Assembly (NCBI GenBank): GCA_013202595.1 | Contig: JABMPV010000439.1 | Coordinates: 1 to 9,005, forward strand | DNA: 9,005 nucleotides | Origin: a bacterium | GTDB lineage: Bacteria; Actinomycetota; Acidimicrobiia; Spongiisociales; UBA11373 | Reading direction: 5' to 3' | Shown: piece after piece, positions 1 to 6,768 of the stretch | How the letters are laid out: each line of letters begins with the position of its first letter | How positions within the stretch are numbered: position 1 is the first letter of the stretch | Made by a program: the position numbers and the translations under genes | Notes under the pieces: generated by a model | Told to the model about the DNA's origin: nothing | Seen by the model: only the letters and a program-made list of their open reading frames with translations | Database searches by the model: none

Positions 1-665
1 GTCTTGAGCAGGCCGACGATCTCGGCGCCGCCCTTGCGGGTCCTGTCGACCAGGGCGTCGATGGTTGCAGCGTCGAGCACATCGGTCAGCGGCTTGCCGG
101 CCACCGAGCACTGCGACGGAACAGGGACCATGGTCTCACCGTGGCTCCCGAGCGTCAGGGCCTCGATTGCCAGAACGTCGGCGTCGGCCGCCTCAGAGAT
201 GAAGTGGATGAACCGCGCCGAGTCGAGGTTGCCGGCCTGACCCATGACCCGGGCCCTCGGAAGGCCCGAGACATCTGCGGCCAGGGTCGTCATGTGATCG
301 AGCGGGTTCGTGACCACGATGAGGACCGGGTTCGCCGAGTGCTCCATGATCCTCTCGACCACGTCCTTGACGATCTTGGCGTTGACCTCGAGGAGGTCCA
401 TCCGGGTCATCCCCGGCTTGCGAGGCAGCCCGGCGGTGATGACCACCACGTCGCTGTCTGCCGTGTCCGCGTAATCGTTGGTTCCCGTCACGATGGTCCG
501 GTAGCCCTCGAGAGGCCGCGACTGGTTCATATCCAGCGCAAGCCCCTGGGGCAGCCCTTCCACGATATCGGTCATGACCACTTCGTCGACAATGTCCATC
601 GCCGCGATGCGTTGTGCGGTCGTCGATCCGTATTTGCCCGCCCCGACGACGGTCACCTTGCTCAT
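1..665 (-). CDS. mdh: Malate dehydrogenase, LDH-like type (partial, C-terminus off the left edge)
   Basis: Cytosolic NAD-dependent enzyme interconverting malate and oxaloacetate in the TCA cycle. The 221 residues present begin with a Rossmann motif GAGKYG (residues 8-13) and an acidic residue, D33, at the end of the second beta strand, which favours NAD. The catalytic set of the LDH/MDH superfamily is visible: R82 and R88 in the mobile-loop region (PRKPGMTR), N120, D148 and R151 (NLDSAR), and H175 (GSHGE). Arginine at residue 82, where lactate dehydrogenases usually have glutamine, supports malate over lactate. The overall pattern (DIVEG-PQG, GTNDYADTA, RTRKGG-EIV) matches the LDH-like MDH found in Chloroflexus and others, not the Streptomyces type. 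The ATG at 665 has GGAGG four bases upstream. Roughly the last third of a usual 310-residue protein is outside the window. It follows icd in the same direction. Confidence 0.95.
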   Translation of the reverse strand, partial: MSKVTVVGAGKYGSTTAQRIAAMDIVDEVVMTDIVEGLPQGLALDMNQSRPLEGYRTIVTGTNDYADTADSDVVVITAGLPRKPGMTRMDLLEVNAKIVKDVVERIMEHSANPVLIVVTNPLDHMTTLAADVSGLPRARVMGQAGNLDSARFIHFISEAADADVLAIEALTLGSHGETMVPVPSQCSVAGKPLTDVLDAATIDALVDRTRKGGAEIVGLLK

Positions 666-687
666 GAGGCCTCCAGGTATCGCTGCC

Positions 688-731
688 GGGATCAGGCTAG
701 TGAGACCGGGTTGGTCACGGGTCCTGATCCC
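688..731 (-). other. Long inverted repeat / stem-loop between icd and mdh
   Basis: A perfect 9-bp inverted repeat (GGGATCAGG at 688-696, CCTGATCCC at 723-731) encloses 26 nt. The enclosed part can itself fold: GACC (704-707) and GGTC (713-716) close a 5-nt loop. On the minus strand it lies about 70 nt after the icd stop and about 20 nt before the mdh start. No U-rich tract follows, so a classical intrinsic terminator is not supported. It could be a U-tract-less terminator, an RNA-processing or stability hairpin between the two cistrons, or an operator. The rest of the 134-nt gap shows nothing else convincing. Confidence 0.45.
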
Positions 732-799
732 CGGGGCGATCCGATTCGAGCGTGCTCTGAGACCCGGAGCCTCTATCGGGGGCCGAAATCCCCGGCGCC

Positions 800-2002
<1,203 letters not shown>

Positions 2003-2035
2003 CGATGCTCCTCGAGAATCGGGTTCGGTCGGGTA

Positions 2036-2044
2036 ATTATCGCA
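2036..2044 (-). promoter_or_regulatory. Candidate icd promoter, extended -10
   Basis: On the minus strand TGC followed by GATAAT forms an extended -10 (TGN plus a 5-of-6 match to TATAAT). It would place the transcript start near 2029, leaving a leader of about 27 nt that contains the GAGGAG ribosome site of icd. The -35 position 17 nt upstream (GCGACG) is weak. This is the most AT-rich spot of the 87-bp divergent region; it includes the palindrome TAATTA. Confidence 0.45.
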
Positions 2045-2075
2045 GGAGAAGCCAGCCTCGTCGCCCGGGGACGGC

Positions 2076-2081
2076 TACCTT
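2076..2081 (+). promoter_or_regulatory. -10 element for a leaderless hotdog transcript
   Basis: TACCTT fits the TANNNT consensus and ends 8 nt before the ATG at 2090. No Shine-Dalgarno lies between it and the start. With normal -10 to start-site spacing, transcription would begin at or next to the A of the ATG, giving a leaderless mRNA. No good -35 is visible. Confidence 0.45.
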
Positions 2082-2089
2082 GCCGGATC

Positions 2090-2461
2090 ATGCCGATTTC
2101 ACCGGGAACCTCAGCCGATGTCGAATTGGTGGTCACCGAAGCCGACACGGCGATCGCCGCCGGATCCGGAGACGTCCCCGTCCTGGCCACTCCGCGCCTG
2201 ATCGCCCTGTGTGAGGAGGCCACCGTCGCCGCGGTGGCCGGGGATATGCCCGCCGGGATGACGAGTGTCGGCTCGAGGGTGGATTTCGAGCATCTCGCCC
2301 CCACTCACATCGGAGCCACGGTCAACGCCCGTGCCGTGCTCACGCGGGTCGAAGGCAGAACCCTCACCTTCAGCATCGAGGCGACCGACGATCAGCGGGC
2401 CATCGGACGGGGCATGGTGGTGCGAGTCGCCGTCGACCGCGACCGATTCCTCGGCAACTAG
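2090..2461 (+). CDS. Hotdog-fold thioesterase, FlK-like
   Basis: A 123-residue cytosolic protein resembling the FlK (fluoroacetyl-CoA thioesterase) branch of hotdog acyl-CoA thioesterases. The FlK catalytic residues T42, E50 and H76 are all present with a constant shift of eight: T34 (VLATP), E42 (ALCEEA) and H68 (FEHLAPTHIG). The C-terminal half has the usual central beta strands (ATVNARAVLTRVEGRTLTF) and ends with strand residues before a short tail. F36 of FlK, part of the lid linked to fluoroacetyl selectivity, corresponds to D28 here, so fluoroacetate detoxification is not supported. Some other acyl-CoA or a broad clean-up role is more likely. The start is the ATG just downstream of a TANNNT hexamer. 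It is the only plus-strand gene, 32 bp tail-to-tail from folD and divergent from icd. The substrate is unknown. Confidence 0.85.
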   Translation: MPISPGTSADVELVVTEADTAIAAGSGDVPVLATPRLIALCEEATVAAVAGDMPAGMTSVGSRVDFEHLAPTHIGATVNARAVLTRVEGRTLTFSIEATDDQRAIGRGMVVRVAVDRDRFLGN

Positions 2462-2493
2462 CACCACCCGGTCACAGCACCCCGAACGCCGCG

Positions 2494-3351
2494 TCAGCCG
2501 CCTGCTCGCACCTCGGCTGCCTGCACCGTGTTGGCCAGCAGACTGGCGATCGTCATCGGCCCGACTCCGCCAGGAACCGGCGTGATGGCTCCGGCGACCT
2601 GTGAGACCTCATCGAAGGCCACGTCGCCGACCAGACCGGCTTCCGTGCGGTTGGTTCCGACGTCGATCACCGTCGCTCCCGGCTTCACATGGCGCCTGGT
2701 GATGATGCCGGGGACTCCGACGGCTGCCACCAGGATGTCGGCCTTGGCCGTCAATTCGATCAGGTCCGGTGTCCTGCTGTGGGCCAGCACGACAGTTGCG
2801 TCGGTCCCCTTGAGTCCGAGCATGACTGCGAGGGGCCGCCCGACCAGGAACGACCGCCCGACCACGACGACGAACGCTCCCGCCGTCCCGATTCCGTAGT
2901 ACCCCAGGATTCGCATGATTCCCGACGGCGTCGCCGGCCTGATGGCATCACGCCCCAGCATGAGCCTCCCGAGGTTGACCGGGTGGAGGCCGTCGGCATC
3001 CTTCGCCGGGTCCATGAGGTCCAGTACGGGCTGGGGGTCGAGGTGGTCGGGAAGGGGCAGTTGGACGATGTACCCGTCGATGGCTGGATCCTCGTTGAGG
3101 CGCGCCACCAGGCTCGCCACATCCTCCTGCGTGGCGTCATCTGGCAGATGGTGATCGAACGAGGCCATACCCGCGGCTTCGGCCGCCTTGTGCTTGCTGC
3201 GGACGTAGATCTGTGAGGCCGGATCGTCACCAACCAGCACCGTCGCCAGGCCCACGCCGACGCCGCGCTCGCTCAGCGCAGCGACGCGCTGCGCCACCTC
3301 GGCCCTCACGGCCGCCGCCACTTCCTTGCCAGAGAGAATCTGAGCAGTCAA
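2494..3351 (-). CDS. folD: Bifunctional methylene-THF dehydrogenase / methenyl-THF cyclohydrolase
   Basis: Converts 5,10-methylene-THF to 10-formyl-THF in two steps, reducing NADP. It is 285 residues with a TTG start, the usual FolD length. Motifs in order are Y49 and K53 (SQIYVRSKHKAAEAAG, K53 being the cyclohydrolase lysine), Q96 (YIVQLPLP), D119 (DPAKDADGLHPVN), PATPSG at about 138-143, the nucleotide-binding VVGRS-LVGRP at 162-172, and the C-terminal ITPVPGGVGPMTIA signature. The frame stays open far upstream, but homology begins at TAQILSGK and no ATG or GTG precedes it suitably. The TTG overlaps the purH stop as TTGA, with GGGAGGAGG eleven bases upstream (3363-3371). The weak start and overlap suggest translational coupling to purH. 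It supplies 10-formyl-THF to the two transformylases encoded just upstream. Confidence 0.95.
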   Translation of the reverse strand: MTAQILSGKEVAAAVRAEVAQRVAALSERGVGVGLATVLVGDDPASQIYVRSKHKAAEAAGMASFDHHLPDDATQEDVASLVARLNEDPAIDGYIVQLPLPDHLDPQPVLDLMDPAKDADGLHPVNLGRLMLGRDAIRPATPSGIMRILGYYGIGTAGAFVVVVGRSFLVGRPLAVMLGLKGTDATVVLAHSRTPDLIELTAKADILVAAVGVPGIITRRHVKPGATVIDVGTNRTEAGLVGDVAFDEVSQVAGAITPVPGGVGPMTIASLLANTVQAAEVRAGG

Positions 3352-4871
3352 TGTCTGAAATGCCTCCTCCCGGCGAAGAACAGGGAGATTTCCCGCTCCT
3401 CCGCCGCATCGATCACTTCGTCGTCTTTGCGAGACCCGCCAGGTTCCACGATGGCCGTGATACCGGCATCGGCCAGCACATCGAGACCATCCCGGAAGGG
3501 GAAGAAGGCGTCGCTCGCTGCTACGCCTCCCGACGCCCTGTCTCCTGCTCGCGCCAATGCGCGTTCGGCCGCCCCCACCCTGCTCTGGTCGCCGGCCCCC
3601 ACGCCGACCGCTTGCAGTCCATGTGACACCACAATCGCATTCGACCGGGTGTGTGCTGTCACCGCCCAGGCGAACCTGAGGTCGTCCAGCACCCCCGGAG
3701 CGGGCTGCGGGCCGGCAACCAGTTCCCAAGTTGCAGGATCGGAATCGACGACGTCGCGCTCCTGGACGAGCATTCCGCCGTCCACCCTCCTCATGTCCAG
3801 ATCGCCGCCATCGGGGACGGGAGCTTCCAGCACTCGCAAGGCGGGGCGGAGAGCCAGGATCTCGGCGGTACCGGGCGCCAGGGATGGTGCGATCACCACC
3901 TCGACGAACCGATCGGCGAGCGCCCGTGCCGTTGCCTCGTCGAGTTCCTCTCGAAGGGCGATCACGCCGCCGAATGCGGACAGCGGATCGCAGTCCCACG
4001 CAGCAGAGAACGCATTGAACGTCCCATCGGCCTCGGCAGCGCCGCACGGGTTCATGTGCTTGACCACGACCGCCGCCGCGCCGCTGAGGTCGTTGGCCAG
4101 CCGCCACGCAGCCTCGGCATCCGCCAGGTTGTTGTAGGACATGGCCTTTCCCTGGATCTGCCGTGCCCTGGTCCACCATCCGCCGCCGGAGGCCACCCGA
4201 TAGGACGCAGCCGCCTGGTGAGGGTTCTCGCCGTACCGGAGCAGGTCATCGCGCTCGAGCGCCACCACCATGCGCTCTCCGAGATCGCCTTCGAGGTATC
4301 CGACGATGGCCGCGTCGTAGGCAGCCGTGTGGAAGAAGGCCTCCCGGGCGAGCGTCCTGCGGTGCTCGGCATCGAGTCCGCCCTGTTCGACGGCGTCGGC
4401 CACTCCCGCGTACTGGTCGGGGCCCACGACCACGCCGACGGCGGCATGATTCTTGGCAGCAGCCCGGATCATCGTCGGGCCTCCGATGTCGATCTGCTCG
4501 ATCGCCTGGGCGAGGGTGACCCCTGGCCGGGAGATCGTCTCGACGAATGGATAGAGGTTGACCACGACCAGTTGGACGGGATCCACGCCAAGGCCCTCGA
4601 GATCGGCGACGTGCCCCGGATTGGTCGGATCGGCGAGTATCGCTCCGTGCACAGAGGGGTGGAGTGTCTTGACCCTCCCTCCGAGGACGTCGCGGAACCC
4701 GGTCACCTCTGAGATCCTCGTCACTGCGACGCCATCGGCTTCGAGCGCATCGGCGGTGCCTCCCGACGACACGATCTCGACCCCGGCGGACGAGAGCCTG
4801 CGCGCAAACGGCAGCAGACCGGTCTTGTCGGCGACCGAGATGATCGCTCTCCGTACCGGGATTCTTGTCAT
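3348..4871 (-). CDS. purH: Bifunctional AICAR transformylase / IMP cyclohydrolase
   Basis: Catalyses the last two steps of IMP synthesis: formylation of AICAR with 10-formyl-THF, then ring closure. It is 507 residues, normal for the family. The N-terminal MGS-like cyclohydrolase domain (about 1-195) shows ISVADKTG, SSGGTA, GGRVKTLHP and NLYPFVETI. The transformylase domain (about 205-507) shows LRYGENPHQ, YNNLADAEAAW, the catalytic K271-H272 pair (VVKHMNPCG), FGGVIA, ASDAFFPF (452-459) and the typical RHFRH C-terminus. A usual KHVKSNAI segment reads AHTRSNAI here (406-413), a mild deviation outside the K271-H272 pair. The ATG at 4871 overlaps the purN stop as ATGA, with GGAGAG close upstream inside purN; folD starts within its own stop codon. 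It is part of a coupled purN-purH-folD block. Confidence 0.97.
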   Translation of the reverse strand: MTRIPVRRAIISVADKTGLLPFARRLSSAGVEIVSSGGTADALEADGVAVTRISEVTGFRDVLGGRVKTLHPSVHGAILADPTNPGHVADLEGLGVDPVQLVVVNLYPFVETISRPGVTLAQAIEQIDIGGPTMIRAAAKNHAAVGVVVGPDQYAGVADAVEQGGLDAEHRRTLAREAFFHTAAYDAAIVGYLEGDLGERMVVALERDDLLRYGENPHQAAASYRVASGGGWWTRARQIQGKAMSYNNLADAEAAWRLANDLSGAAAVVVKHMNPCGAAEADGTFNAFSAAWDCDPLSAFGGVIALREELDEATARALADRFVEVVIAPSLAPGTAEILALRPALRVLEAPVPDGGDLDMRRVDGGMLVQERDVVDSDPATWELVAGPQPAPGVLDDLRFAWAVTAHTRSNAIVVSHGLQAVGVGAGDQSRVGAAERALARAGDRASGGVAASDAFFPFRDGLDVLADAGITAIVEPGGSRKDDEVIDAAEEREISLFFAGRRHFRH

Positions 4872-5470
4872 GTCTCTCTCCAGCGGACCGTACGGCCCTC
4901 GACAGTCAGTGAACCTCTCCCCAGAGCCTTGACCGCTGCCGGGAACAGCCGGTGCTCCTCGGCCTGGATCCGGGCATGCAGCGATTGCTCGTCGTCGTCG
5001 GCTGCGATCTCGACGGCCGCCTGGGAGACGATCGGCCCGTGATCGACCTCCTCGTCGACGAAGTGCACGGTGACGCCGGTCACCTTGGCACCGTGGGCCA
5101 GCGCATCACGAACGGCGTGCCCACCGGGGAACGCCGGCAGAAGAGCGGGATGGACATTGAGGATCCGGTTGGGGAAACGGTCGATGGCCTCGGGGCCGAG
5201 GATCCTCATGAAGCCGGCCATGACCACGATCTCGCACCCGGTATCGGCGATGGCCTCGCAGATCTCATGGGTGAACGCATGACGGTCTCCGCCCCAGGGG
5301 ATCACGACCGAAGGTATGCCCGCATCCGCCGCCCGCTCCAGTGCCCGTACCGACGGACGATCTGAGATCACCAGCGCGAGATCCACCCCGAACCCGTCGT
5401 CGGTGGCCGCCGCGTCGATGATCGCCTGCAGGTTCGAACCCGATCCCGATGCGAGGATGGCGGCCTTCAC
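4868..5470 (-). CDS. purN: Phosphoribosylglycinamide formyltransferase (folate-dependent)
   Basis: Transfers a formyl group from 10-formyl-THF to GAR, the third step of purine synthesis. It is 200 residues, close to the 212 of E. coli PurN. The phosphate-binding loop LASGSGSN lies at 6-13 and MAGFMRIL at 84-91. The catalytic residues are N105, H107 (ILNVHPALLPAFPG) and D143 (VDEEVDHGPI), one residue off E. coli N106, H108 and D144. The start is GTG at 5470, where the family N-terminus KAAILASG begins; there is no Shine-Dalgarno. Instead TATCCT ends exactly 7 nt before the GTG, so this gene may also be expressed from its own leaderless promoter inside the operon. It overlaps purH by 4 bp and lies 25 nt after the P-loop gene. 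Confidence 0.97.
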   Translation of the reverse strand: MKAAILASGSGSNLQAIIDAAATDDGFGVDLALVISDRPSVRALERAADAGIPSVVIPWGGDRHAFTHEICEAIADTGCEIVVMAGFMRILGPEAIDRFPNRILNVHPALLPAFPGGHAVRDALAHGAKVTGVTVHFVDEEVDHGPIVSQAAVEIAADDDEQSLHARIQAEEHRLFPAAVKALGRGSLTVEGRTVRWRET

Positions 5471-5477
5471 CGGCCGG

Positions 5478-5483
5478 AGGATA
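5478..5483 (-). promoter_or_regulatory. -10 element for a possible internal leaderless purN promoter
   Basis: TATCCT on the minus strand lies wholly in the 25-nt gap between the P-loop gene and purN, with 7 nt (CCGGCCG) to the GTG start at 5470. That spacing puts the transcript start at the G of GTG. No Shine-Dalgarno precedes purN. TTGAAC further upstream is only 10 nt from the hexamer, too close to be its -35. The call rests on hexamer, spacing and absence of a ribosome site. Confidence 0.45.
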
Positions 5484-5495
5484 GGGTCGATACGT

Positions 5496-6032
5496 TCAAC
5501 CCCGGCCGACCTCCTCCAGAAACTCGGCGACCGCCACTGGTGACCGCAGGCGATGCGTCGTGAGGTGGCCGAAAGCGGGGTCGGCGAGCAGTTCGGGGTA
5601 CGCCCTGCGCTTGCGCCGGTAGGTCTTCAGCTGCCACAGGAAGATGGAATCCTTCGACAGGAATGACCCGCGGAACGATTCGCGATTGGTCGTGCCCCAC
5701 AGTGTCTCTCCGGTCCTGATCCGCCTCGAGGTGCGCCTGAGGAGTCTGGCCAACGCCGTGCGGAAGGGCAGGTCGAGCCAGACGATGGTGTCGGCCCTCG
5801 GCCAGGTCAGGGATCGGGTTCGCTCGTAATTGCCGTCGACCACCCACCTGTCACCCGAAACGGCCTCGCGTACCCGATCCTCGAACTCCGGAGTCCCCAC
5901 CGTGTCGACCCAGCCGTCCTGCCAGTTCAGCGCGTCGATCTCGACATGCGGTGCATCGAGGATCTCACACAACCGGCGGGCGACGGTCGTCTTACCTGCG
6001 CCGGTCACACCGATGACGACCACGCGCTCCAT
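5496..6032 (-). CDS. Small P-loop NTPase, adenylate-kinase-like / FlaR-type
   Basis: A 178-residue soluble protein with a clear Walker A at its N-terminus (GVTGAGKTT, residues 8-16). It also has EIDALNW near 32-38, WVVDGNY in the middle and a strand DTIVWLDLP after it, which acts like a Walker B region. Arginine-rich segments follow (RLLRRTSRRIRTG), then FLWQLKTYRRKRRAY. This order matches proteins annotated as DNA topology modulation protein FlaR or adenylate kinase-related kinases, which are kinase folds of mostly unproven substrate. The ATG at 6032 is three bases after the udk stop (TGAGCCATG) with no evident ribosome site, implying translation by re-initiation. Between uridine kinase and purN, a nucleoside or nucleotide substrate is an attractive guess, but nothing in the sequence fixes it. 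Confidence 0.85.
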   Translation of the reverse strand: MERVVVIGVTGAGKTTVARRLCEILDAPHVEIDALNWQDGWVDTVGTPEFEDRVREAVSGDRWVVDGNYERTRSLTWPRADTIVWLDLPFRTALARLLRRTSRRIRTGETLWGTTNRESFRGSFLSKDSIFLWQLKTYRRKRRAYPELLADPAFGHLTTHRLRSPVAVAEFLEEVGRG

Positions 6033-6035
6033 GGC

Positions 6036-6686
6036 TCAGCGAGAACGCAGGACCTCTCGGATCATCGACACGACCGTGCCGACGGCTCCGAGGTTGTAGC
6101 CCTCAGGGATGACGATGTCGGCGTACCGCTTCGACTGCTCGACGAACTGCAGGTGCATGGGCCGGACCGTGGCCAGATACTGATCGCGAACCGAGTCGAA
6201 GGAACGGCCACGCTCCTTGATGTCGCGCTCCCAGCGCCTGGCGAGACGCAGGTCGGCATCGGTGTCGACATAGATCTTCAAGTCGAACAGCTTGCGGAGC
6301 TCGGGTTCGTACAACACCAGGATCCCCTCGACGATCGTCACCGGCATCGGATCGATGCGAACCGTCTCGGGAGCCCGGTTGTGGACGCCGAAGTCGTACC
6401 GGGGCCGCTCGATCGACCGTCCTGCGAGTAGCTCCTGCAGATGAGCCACCAGGAGGGGGGTCTCGAGGGAGTCGGGGTGGTCGTAGTTGACCTTGGATCG
6501 CTCCTCGAGGGGCAGGTCGGTCTGGTCGCGGTAGTACGCATCGTGCTGGATGAGCCCGACGTCATCACGCCCGATCGCCTCGACGACGGTCCTGGCAATG
6601 GTGGTCTTGCCGGAGCCCGACCCACCGGCCAGTCCGATGAGCATCGTGCTGGCGGTCGGCCAGGAAGATGGGAACGTGCGCGTCAT
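6036..6686 (-). CDS. udk: Uridine kinase
   Basis: Phosphorylates uridine (and cytidine) in pyrimidine salvage. From the ATG at 6686 it has 216 residues, as expected (E. coli 213). Motifs are Walker A GGSGSGKT at 21-28, the substrate segment QHDAYYRD at 47-54, NYDHPD at 67-72, YDFGVHNR at 97-104, VEGILVLYE at 119-127, and the lid-like arginine cluster RRWERDIKERGR at 150-161. Other in-frame starts exist: an ATG at 6743, which would add a non-conserved 19-residue extension, and one at 6644, two codons before GLAGGSGSGKT. The 6686 ATG is preferred because TACCCT ends 7 nt before it, a leaderless arrangement; none of the three has a good ribosome site. It is the first gene of the udk to folD run. 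A phosphoribulokinase-like relative is possible but less likely. Confidence 0.9.
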   Translation of the reverse strand: MTRTFPSSWPTASTMLIGLAGGSGSGKTTIARTVVEAIGRDDVGLIQHDAYYRDQTDLPLEERSKVNYDHPDSLETPLLVAHLQELLAGRSIERPRYDFGVHNRAPETVRIDPMPVTIVEGILVLYEPELRKLFDLKIYVDTDADLRLARRWERDIKERGRSFDSVRDQYLATVRPMHLQFVEQSKRYADIVIPEGYNLGAVGTVVSMIREVLRSR

Positions 6687-6693
6687 GGCACCG

Positions 6694-6699
6694 AGGGTA
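6694..6699 (-). promoter_or_regulatory. -10 element for a leaderless udk operon transcript
   Basis: TACCCT on the minus strand ends 7 nt (CGGTGCC) before the ATG at 6686, matching TANNNT at leaderless spacing. There is no Shine-Dalgarno and no convincing -35. It would be the main promoter of udk, the P-loop gene, purN, purH and folD, and supports choosing the 6686 start. Confidence 0.45.
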
Positions 6700-6719
6700 G
6701 ACACATCCCGGGGCGTCGC

Positions 6720-6738
6720 CCGACACCACCGGTGCCGG
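6720..6738 (-). terminator. GC-rich hairpin after sucD
   Basis: On the minus strand CCGGCACC and GGTGTCGG can pair over 8 bp (one G-U) around a 3-nt GGT loop, beginning 30 nt past the sucD stop. A second short hairpin, GGGC-GAC-GCCC (6711-6721), overlaps its 3' base. There is no U-tract, so this would be a GC-rich U-tract-less terminator or a 3'-end stabiliser. The G-U pair becomes A-C on the other strand, so the fold favours minus-strand RNA. It sits just upstream of the udk -10 and separates the two operons. Confidence 0.4.
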
Positions 6739-6768
6739 CACAAACCGCCTCCGATGGCACAGCCGCCG

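Noticed and set aside
777..794. Intrinsic terminator directly after icd (CGGGG/CCCCG hairpin)
   Set aside because: The 5-bp stem has an 8-nt loop and no U-tract, and begins only a few bases after the stop; too weak in GC-rich DNA.
2090..2461. A fluoroacetate-resistance function for the hotdog gene
   Set aside because: The lid phenylalanine of FlK is aspartate here and no fluorometabolite genes are nearby. Only the general thioesterase call is kept.
3352..4179. A long N-terminal extension of folD over purH
   Set aside because: The extension is purH read in another frame and has no known motif. FolD homology and length fit the TTG at 3351.
3651..4712. A 353-codon plus-strand frame antisense to purH, and similar ones at 141-881 and 7216-8259
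   Set aside because: These are high-GC shadow frames opposite well-conserved genes, with no recognisable domain and no ribosome site.
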